Below are positions 55,943-64,000 of a DNA stretch of 64,000 nucleotides, in pieces. How positions within the stretch are numbered: position 1 is the stretch's first letter; every line of letters begins with the position of its first letter. The notes under the pieces were generated by a model. That model searched no databases and was not told where the DNA came from. It saw only the letters and a list, made by a program, of their open reading frames with translations. Made by a program: the position numbers and the translations under genes. Source of the stretch: an uncultured Cedecea sp. (GTDB taxonomy: Bacteria; Pseudomonadota; Gammaproteobacteria; Enterobacterales; Enterobacteriaceae); NCBI RefSeq assembly GCF_947498825.1, contig NZ_CANMLV010000002.1, positions 186,001-250,000 of the forward strand, in the 5' to 3' direction.

Positions 55943-56069
55943 ACCCCAAATAATTCGAGTTGCTTGTAGGCACAGGGTAAATCTTGGCGACAGGCATAGA
56001 TGAACTATGTGATTCGGCCAAGATTATTGCGCGCAATACCCAAGCAACTTGCAGTATGACGGGTATAAC
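55943..56069. repeat. Palindromic enterobacterial repeat, copy R2
   Basis: It runs from ATAATTCGAGTTGC to GCAACTTGCAGTATGACGGG in the hisS-ispG gap. It has the same layout as R1 and R3. Its position inside an otherwise co-oriented gene string suggests transcript processing rather than a boundary. Confidence 0.8.
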
Positions 56070-56131
56070 CGGGTAACTTGTCCCGCGGGCTTAATCATAC
56101 ACGGGAAGCCCGGCGCTTCCCATGCTTCGTA

Positions 56132-57253
56132 TTATTTTTCCAGTTGCTGGATCTGGATGCGCTGTGCTTCATCTAACATACTGGCTTTCGCACGAATACG
56201 CGCCTCAAGCTGCGCAATCATATCCTCGTTGTCCATACGTTGTTTCTGGCGCACGCCATCTTCGTATAAACCACTTTTCTTATTGCCGCCCGTCACACCA
56301 AGCGTAGATACCAACGCTTCTCCAGGACCGTTAACCACACAACCAATAATAGAAACGTCCATCGGTGTCAGGATATCTTCAAGCCGCTGCTCAAGTGCAT
56401 TGACAGTACCAATGACGTCAAACTCCTGACGCGAGCAGGTTGGACAAGCAATAAAGTTGATCCCACGAGAACGGATCCGCAATGATTTCAGAATATCAAA
56501 ACCTACTTTGATCTCTTCGACAGGATCCGCCGCCAGAGAAATACGCAATGTATCGCCGATCCCTTCTGAGAGCAGTAGCCCTAAACCAATTGCTGACTTC
56601 ACCGATCCCGCTCGTGCGCCACCCGCCTCGGTGATACCCAGATGTAAAGGCTGATCGATGGCTTTCGCCAGTAAGCGATAAGATTCAACGGCGAGGAAAA
56701 CATCTGAAGCTTTTACACTCACTTTAAACTGCGAGAAATTCAGACGATCAAGATGATCAACATGACGCATCGCTGACTCAAGTAATGCTTGTGGCGTCGG
56801 CTCACCGTATTTTTCCTGCAAATCTTTTTCTAAAGATCCCGCATTGACGCCAATACGAATCGGAATATTTTTGTCACGCGCACAGTCAACAACGCTACGA
56901 ATGCGCGCTTCGTTACCGATATTACCAGGATTAATACGTAAACAGTCCACGCCATATTCGGCTACTTTCAACGCAATGCGGTAGTCGAAATGAATATCAG
57001 CGACCAAGGGAAGATTAACTTGTTGTTTGATGAGCTTGAATGCTTCAGCGGCGTCCATCGTCGGAACAGAGACACGAACAATGTCCGCGCCAACACGTTC
57101 TAGCGCTTTAATTTGATTAACCGTCGCTTCCACATCCGTGGTACGCGTGTTGGTCATAGACTGTACAGCTATTGGTGCACCATCGCCAATGGGTACATTC
57201 CCAACATAAATCCGGGTGGATTTCCGGCGCTGGATTGGTGCGGCATTATGCAT
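56132..57253 (-). CDS. ispG: 4-hydroxy-3-methylbut-2-enyl diphosphate synthase
   Basis: The start is ATG 57253 ([36 protein letters not shown]). The 373-aa product carries the 4Fe-4S ligands in [13 protein letters not shown] and [10 protein letters not shown]. It catalyses the penultimate step of the MEP isoprenoid pathway. It is downstream of rodZ. Confidence 0.98.
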   Translation of the reverse strand: MHNAAPIQRRKSTRIYVGNVPIGDGAPIAVQSMTNTRTTDVEATVNQIKALERVGADIVRVSVPTMDAAEAFKLIKQQVNLPLVADIHFDYRIALKVAEYGVDCLRINPGNIGNEARIRSVVDCARDKNIPIRIGVNAGSLEKDLQEKYGEPTPQALLESAMRHVDHLDRLNFSQFKVSVKASDVFLAVESYRLLAKAIDQPLHLGITEAGGARAGSVKSAIGLGLLLSEGIGDTLRISLAADPVEEIKVGFDILKSLRIRSRGINFIACPTCSRQEFDVIGTVNALEQRLEDILTPMDVSIIGCVVNGPGEALVSTLGVTGGNKKSGLYEDGVRQKQRMDNEDMIAQLEARIRAKASMLDEAQRIQIQQLEK

Positions 57254-57291
57254 GATAAATCTCCACAATTCCCCGTTATAAACGGTGCTGC

Positions 57292-58260
57292 TTATTCAGC
57301 ACTCACCGTCAGACGAGCAACCTGGTTAGTTCGGATAAAACGACTCAAATCAACAGGTTTACCCTGGAATTGAATTTGTACTGCTGCTGGCGCACCGATT
57401 TTCAACTGATAAGAGGGGTGGCCTTCTAAATCTAATGTTTCTCCTTTGCGTTTTAAACCGCTAAACAGTTTTTTTCCTGAAGCATCGGAGACTTCTAACC
57501 AGCAGTCATTGCTGAATGTCATATTCAGGGCATCAGCGGCAACCTCTGAGGTCGTAACATTGGCATTTTCAGTAGGCAATGTTACTGGAGCTGTTTCACT
57601 TGATTCGTTGCTCTGCAGATTGTCAGTCGATGTCTGGCTCTGAGAAACCACAGCATCGGGCTGTGAAGACGTATCAGCAGGCGTGGTATTCAGTGGCACA
57701 GGTACACTCGCCGAAGCCGTCGATTCAGGCTGAGTTAACGTCTGAGCAGGAGCGTCATCCTGGTTCAGAGGAATGCTTTGCCCATTCTGCGCGGAAGAAA
57801 GTTCGACCGATGACTGATCGTCCATAGTGATGAGTTCGGCCTGTTGTGCCTTGTGATTTTGCCACCACCATGCGCCGGTTAGCCCCAGTACCACAAACAG
57901 AATCAGCCAGGTGAAGCTCATCAACCAGCCATCGCGCTTTTTACGGCGTTTACCCAGCGAATAGCTGTGCATAACCTCAACTTTACTGTCCCGAACAGGC
58001 GTCTGCTTTGCCATCATCGGAAGTAACTCTTCTTCCGGGATATGTACCAGCCGGGCATAAGAACGAATATAACCACGCAGGAAGGTCGACGCCAGATCCT
58101 GAGGAGACGTATTCTCTTCGATATCTCGCACCGTGGAAACTTTAAGACACAGGCGTTCAGCGACAGTTTGCTGGCTAAACCCCAATTGTTCGCGAGCGAT
58201 GCGCAGACGTTCGCCCATCGTTTGTGCTTCATTTGATTCTTTAGTGGCTTCAGTATTCAT
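57292..58260 (-). CDS. rodZ: Cytoskeletal morphology protein RodZ
   Basis: A 322-aa protein. The N-terminal HTH ([31 protein letters not shown]) contacts MreB. A basic juxtamembrane stretch (GKRRKKRDG) precedes one membrane helix ([19 protein letters not shown]), then a Ser/Thr/Gln-rich periplasmic linker and a C-terminal DUF4115 domain. Order rodZ-ispG-hisS is as in E. coli. Confidence 0.97.
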   Translation of the reverse strand: MNTEATKESNEAQTMGERLRIAREQLGFSQQTVAERLCLKVSTVRDIEENTSPQDLASTFLRGYIRSYARLVHIPEEELLPMMAKQTPVRDSKVEVMHSYSLGKRRKKRDGWLMSFTWLILFVVLGLTGAWWWQNHKAQQAELITMDDQSSVELSSAQNGQSIPLNQDDAPAQTLTQPESTASASVPVPLNTTPADTSSQPDAVVSQSQTSTDNLQSNESSETAPVTLPTENANVTTSEVAADALNMTFSNDCWLEVSDASGKKLFSGLKRKGETLDLEGHPSYQLKIGAPAAVQIQFQGKPVDLSRFIRTNQVARLTVSAE

Positions 58261-58601
58261 TAGCTACAATTACGGGTGCTGTTCAATTAAAGAATTAGGT
58301 ACCAGTTCTGATAAACAACGTTTTAACACGTCGGACGAACTCATACCGCGAAAAATCTGTTACCTGAAGAAAGCTCTCAGCAATAAATACCGGCTAAAAT
58401 AAGCGGTTTTTCACTCACTTAACTGTTTTTATCGGCCATTGAACTTGCCCGAGAGTCAATCATGGCTATTTTTTATGAGTCATGGCGCTAATATGACTAA
58501 ATTCAGGTAACTACACGCTTATCACATCGCTACATACTGCCCTAAAGCAAGCGGAAACGCACCGTAATTATTCACGAGTTTAAGCATTCATCGCCGATTA
58601 A

Positions 58602-58676
58602 GGCAAACCGTCACAAACTGACGGCTTGCCATCTGTCTTTGCCCTTTAATGGTGCGCATATGCACCATTAAAGGGC
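58602..58676 (-). terminator. Two tandem hairpins after rlmN
   Basis: The first is a 15-bp perfect stem (GCCCTTTAATGGTGC with its complement, loop GCATAT, 58641-58676). The second is GGCAAaCCGTCA/TGACGGcTTGCC (58602-58630). Both lie immediately downstream of rlmN in the 428-base gap before rodZ, which otherwise holds only the rodZ promoter region. Confidence 0.75.
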
Positions 58677-58688
58677 CAGCTTATCTTA

Positions 58689-59852
58689 TCAGACAGCTTT
58701 AACCGCAATAGTTTCACCTTGCATATGCTTACGCAGAGTACGCTTGGTACGGTCAATCACTTCTCCAGCTAACTGACCACAGGCGGCATCAATATCATCT
58801 CCACGGGTCTTACGCACAATGGTAGTAAAACCATAGCTCATCAGCACTTTTGAAAAACGATCGATGCGGCTATTGGAGCTACGTCCATAAGGTGCACCCG
58901 GGAACGGGTTCCATGGAATCAGGTTTATCTTACAAGGCGTATCTTTCAGACACTCGGCAAGCTGATGCGCATGTTCGGTGCCATCGTTGACATGATCCAG
59001 TAACACGTACTCTACCGTGACGCGTCCTTGGTTAGCATTCGACTTTTCCATATAACGACGAACCGATGCCAGGAAGGTTTCGATATTATATTTTTTGTTG
59101 ATAGGCATGATTTCATCACGTATCGCATCCGTTGGGGCATGCAGAGAAATCGCCAGAGCCACGTCAATCATATCGCCCAGTTTGTCGAGGGCAGGAACCA
59201 CACCAGAGGTAGAAAGGGTAACGCGTCGCTTGGACAGACCAAAACCAAAGTCATCCAGCATAATTTCCATGGCAGGAACCACATTATTGAGGTTCAGCAG
59301 AGGTTCGCCCATACCCATCATGACGACGTTCGTTATCGGGCGGATACCGGTTTTTTTCTGCGCGCCAATAATTTTTGCCGCACGCCATACCTGACCAATA
59401 ATTTCCGACACCCGTAGGTTACGGTTGAAGCCTTGTTGGGCCGTTGAACAGAACTTACATTCCAGCGCACAGCCAACTTGTGAAGAGACGCATAATGTTG
59501 CGCGATCGGCTTCGGGAATATAGACCGTTTCCACTAGCTGATCGGCAATCTTAATTGCCCATTTGATCGTGCCATCGGCAGAACGTTGCTCTTCCGCGAC
59601 CTCAGGGGCGCGGATCACCGCAACTTCTTTCAACTTGGTGCGTAACACCTTGTTGATGTCAGTCATCTCATCAAAATCATCACTGCAGTAGTGATACATC
59701 CACTTCATCACCTGATCAGCACGAAACGGTTTTTCGCCCATTTCGGCAAAAAACTCGCGTAATTGCTGACGGTTTAAATCCAGCAGATTAATTTTTTCGG
59801 GTTTATTTACCACACTTACAGATGACATCTCGGGCACATTCATTTCAGACAT
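58689..59852 (-). CDS. rlmN: 23S rRNA A2503 / tRNA A37 C2-methyltransferase
   Basis: A 387-aa radical SAM enzyme with the cluster motif in [15 protein letters not shown], the catalytic Cys near the C-terminus ([12 protein letters not shown]) and the N-terminal helical RNA-binding region [31 protein letters not shown]. It is in its usual position beside ndk. Confidence 0.98.
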   Translation of the reverse strand: MSEMNVPEMSSVSVVNKPEKINLLDLNRQQLREFFAEMGEKPFRADQVMKWMYHYCSDDFDEMTDINKVLRTKLKEVAVIRAPEVAEEQRSADGTIKWAIKIADQLVETVYIPEADRATLCVSSQVGCALECKFCSTAQQGFNRNLRVSEIIGQVWRAAKIIGAQKKTGIRPITNVVMMGMGEPLLNLNNVVPAMEIMLDDFGFGLSKRRVTLSTSGVVPALDKLGDMIDVALAISLHAPTDAIRDEIMPINKKYNIETFLASVRRYMEKSNANQGRVTVEYVLLDHVNDGTEHAHQLAECLKDTPCKINLIPWNPFPGAPYGRSSNSRIDRFSKVLMSYGFTTIVRKTRGDDIDAACGQLAGEVIDRTKRTLRKHMQGETIAVKAV

Positions 59853-59907
59853 AATATTTTCCGGCCTCGTTATTACACGTTATGGCCCCTGGGAGGGTTA
59901 AAAAGAA

Positions 59908-59938
59908 GCGCCCCGGTGAGCATGCTCTTCCGGGGCGC
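59908..59938 (-). terminator. Terminator between ndk and rlmN
   Basis: A nine-bp GC-rich stem GCGCCCCGG/CCGGGGCGC is followed, along ndk, by TTCTTTTT. It separates ndk from rlmN. Confidence 0.85.
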
Positions 59939-60007
59939 TATATTGTACAAACTCTCAGGCACGTATGCCACGACTGAAAGCGAACAATAGAAAATTAAAT
60001 GTAAGCA

Positions 60008-60126
60008 GATACCCGTCATACTTCAAGTCGCCAGGGGATTGTCTTCATGAATCCTGCGGAATCACACAGTTTATCTGTGCTTATCGCCAGGATTCACTCG
60101 CCACCTACGAGCAACTTGCCTGATTT
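60008..60126. repeat. Palindromic enterobacterial repeat, copy R3 (inverted)
   Basis: It begins ACCCGTCATACTTCAAGTCG and ends near GAGCAACTTGCCTGATT. Its reverse complement aligns with R1 along its length. It lies immediately after ndk. Confidence 0.75.
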
Positions 60127-60152
60127 CGGATACCGTCAATCGTTATTCAAGC

Positions 60153-60584
60153 TTAGCGAGTGCGCGGGCACACTTCGTTTTCAGCGAAGAAATACGCGAT
60201 TTCACGGGCAGCAGACTCAACAGAATCCGAACCGTGGGTTCCGTTCTCGGTGAAGCTGTCAGCGTAATCAGCACGCAGAGTCCCTGCCAGTGCGTTGTCC
60301 GGGTTAGTTGCCCCTAACAGATCGCGGTGACGCTGAACGGCATTTTCACCTTCCAGAACGCTAACTACGATTGGACCTGAGGTCATAAACTCAACCAGGC
60401 CATCGAAGAAAGGTCTTCCTTCATGTTCTGCGTAGAAACCACGAGCCTGTTCAACACTCAGATGCAGCATTTTCGCACCAACAATTTTGAAACCTGCAGA
60501 TTCAAAACGAGAGTAGATACCACCAATAACGTTTTTTGCTACTGCATTAGGTTTGATGATGGAAAATGTACGTTCAATAGCCAT
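60153..60584 (-). CDS. ndk: Nucleoside diphosphate kinase
   Basis: The start is ATG 60584 ([28 protein letters not shown]). The 143-aa product is of standard length, with the catalytic His in [20 protein letters not shown]. It equilibrates NTP pools. In E. coli pbpC and yfhM lie between ndk and sseA; they are absent here. Confidence 0.98.
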   Translation of the reverse strand: MAIERTFSIIKPNAVAKNVIGGIYSRFESAGFKIVGAKMLHLSVEQARGFYAEHEGRPFFDGLVEFMTSGPIVVSVLEGENAVQRHRDLLGATNPDNALAGTLRADYADSFTENGTHGSDSVESAAREIAYFFAENEVCPRTR

Positions 60585-60599
60585 GATTACCTCTGTCAA

Positions 60600-61007
60600 T
60601 GTACTTTATTTACCGGTGACTCATCACAGTTAAATTTCATGAAACAAGCCCGGTGTTAAATCAGCCAGTTTAAGCTCACTCAATAAAGGAGTTGCTCAAA
60701 TGACATATCACCTTAGCTCATCTGTCTGTAATTCAATTATTTGACATAGTCCCAGTGTGATTTGGCGCAGATTATAATCAGCAAGTTTGCTGTTGCCTAT
60801 GGATACAGATAACATTTTTTTAAAAAATATCCTTCAATGGTAACAATTTTGCTTTCATGTGCTACGTATTGTTGAGCAGAAGTGAGTATTTCAGGATACA
60901 TGATTGTGTTTTAAGCGTTATCTCGCACCCCTGAGACGAGTAACTTGTTCAATGACAAAAAAACATCGACAATCATTATTTAGTTGATGAAACGGAGGCC
61001 CCCTACC
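60600..61007. other. Intergenic region ndk-sseA
   Basis: About 400 bases hold no convincing gene; presumably they carry the divergent promoters of ndk and sseA. An AT-rich tract (60800-60860) lies in the middle. pbpC and yfhM, expected here in E. coli, are missing without trace. Confidence 0.5.
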
Positions 61008-61865
61008 ATGTCCACCTCTTTCTTCGTCGCGGGTGACTGGCTCGCAGAACATATAAACGATCCCCGAATTCAGATTCTGGACGCGCGTATGGCGCCGCCT
61101 TCAGGCCCTGATGCACTCCGTGATATTCCTGCTGAATACCTTTCCGGGCATATTCCGGGCGCGATTTTATTTGATATCGAAGCCCTCTCTGACCATAGCA
61201 ATCCTCTTCCACATATGATGCCTCGCCCTGAAGCTTTCGCAGTGGCAATGCGCGAACGAGGGATCCATCATGACAAGCACCTGGTGATTTATGATGACGG
61301 TAACTTATTCTCCGCTCCACGCGCCTGGTGGATGCTAAAAAGCTATGGGGTTGATAACGTCTCTATTCTGGCCGGCGGGTTAAAGCGCTGGGTTGGTGAA
61401 GACTACGAGCTTGAACAAGGTGAAGCAGTTATCACTGAAAGTGAGTTCGAGGTCAATTTTAATCCTGAAGTCATTAAACGTCTGACGGATGTGTTGCTCA
61501 TCAGCCACGAAGGAACAGCACAATTAGTGGATGCCCGTCCGGCAGCTCGCTTTAATGCGCTGGCTGATGAACCTCGCCCGGGCCTTAAACGTGGCCATAT
61601 TCCGGGTGCGCTTAATGTGCCCTGGACTGATGTTGTCGAAGATGGGCAGCTTAAGACCGTTGATGAACTCACAGAGATTTTTCAACAACAAGGCATTGAT
61701 TTTGAAAAACCGGTGATTGTCAGTTGTGGATCGGGCGTTACTGCCGCAGTCATTGTCCTGGCGCTGGCTACACTAAATGCCAGTGATATATCCATTTATG
61801 ATGGTTCATGGAGTGAATGGGGTTCACGCACCGACTTGCCCGTTGAACCTGCGACAGTGAAGTAA
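61008..61865 (+). CDS. sseA: 3-mercaptopyruvate sulfurtransferase
   Basis: The start is ATG 61008 with GGAGG upstream (MSTSFFVAGDWLAEHINDP). The 285-aa protein has two rhodanese domains. The C-terminal active loop is CGSGVT, typical for mercaptopyruvate rather than thiosulfate (CRKGVT in rhodanese). It transfers sulfur to cyanide or thiols. It converges on katG across a bidirectional terminator. Confidence 0.97.
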   Translation: MSTSFFVAGDWLAEHINDPRIQILDARMAPPSGPDALRDIPAEYLSGHIPGAILFDIEALSDHSNPLPHMMPRPEAFAVAMRERGIHHDKHLVIYDDGNLFSAPRAWWMLKSYGVDNVSILAGGLKRWVGEDYELEQGEAVITESEFEVNFNPEVIKRLTDVLLISHEGTAQLVDARPAARFNALADEPRPGLKRGHIPGALNVPWTDVVEDGQLKTVDELTEIFQQQGIDFEKPVIVSCGSGVTAAVIVLALATLNASDISIYDGSWSEWGSRTDLPVEPATVK

Positions 61866-61924
61866 TGACAGGTGAGGACGAAAAAGACAGCGATCTTTTG
61901 TCCTTCCGTGTTCAGAAATACTGG

Positions 61925-61954
61925 AAACCGCCAGCCATTAAAGGCTGGCGGTTT
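61925..61954. terminator. Bidirectional terminator between sseA and katG
   Basis: AAACCGCCAGCC/GGCTGGCGGTTT with a 6-base loop gives a T run for sseA and a mirror A/T flank for katG, which ends 23 bases away. Confidence 0.85.
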
Positions 61955-61977
61955 TGCCTCAACAGCGATAAAAAATA

Positions 61978-64000
<2,023 letters not shown>

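Overview
The right part of the window (about 38.0-64 kb) is ordinary Enterobacterales chromosome. The order guaA-guaB/xseA/yfgJ ... der-bamB-yfgM-hisS-ispG-rodZ-rlmN-ndk ... sseA ... katG matches the conserved core of that order. It is interrupted by host-specific, visibly AT-rich loci: a two-DTGA aspartyl-protease lipoprotein, a BLUF-EAL photoreceptor, a periplasmic nucleotidase and a secreted metzincin protease. It also carries an IS3-family remnant and three copies of a ~120 bp palindromic repeat. Genus cannot be fixed from this sequence alone.

The left part (1 to about 38.0 kb) is one end of an integrated genomic island or ICE inserted behind guaA, a known integration hotspot. The guaA-proximal end has a tyrosine integrase, an AlpA-type excisionase/regulator, a YdaS/Cro-like regulator and a cluster of short repeats that look like integrase arm sites. 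No conjugation genes and no distal att site are in the window, so the island continues beyond base 1.

Island cargo falls in three blocks. (a) 0-4.3 kb, plus strand: a HEPN/Toprim two-gene operon with an ATGA overlap, then a RES-domain protein with a HEPN-type N-terminus. This looks like a toxin/defence module, and two diverged copies of an intergenic repeat flank the HEPN/Toprim pair. (b) 4.6-7.7 kb, minus strand: element-maintenance genes (a 65-aa protein, ssb, a DUF3560 protein, radC). The last two each have a ~370 nt structured leader whose terminal stem covaries between the copies and fits the published radC RNA motif. (c) 8.1-34.9 kb: a stress/detoxification cluster containing a VOC protein, GST, old yellow enzyme, MDR reductase, two RidA, SDR, pirin, two DoxX, a quinol-monooxygenase-like ABM protein, WrbA, two isochorismatase hydrolases, an alpha/beta hydrolase, an amidohydrolase, XapX, two MFS pumps and two NTF2-like proteins. 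Four intact regulators accompany it: two LysR, one winged-helix/ATPase and one AraC.

Block (c) shows repeated duplication and decay. A ~75-100 bp promoter cassette with a TCCA-N5-TGGA operator occurs four times, always upstream of a cargo gene in the same orientation relative to that gene, and defines a candidate regulon. A second cassette (operator CAAACA-N10-TGTTTG plus the start of a LysR gene) occurs three times: one intact, one with its start codon lost and one with its HTH deleted. Fragments of GntR, GNAT, FNR-type reductase, NAD(P)-binding and amidohydrolase genes mark old recombination joints. Together the cargo points to protection against quinones, electrophiles or reactive chlorine/imine species; this is inferred from families, not shown.
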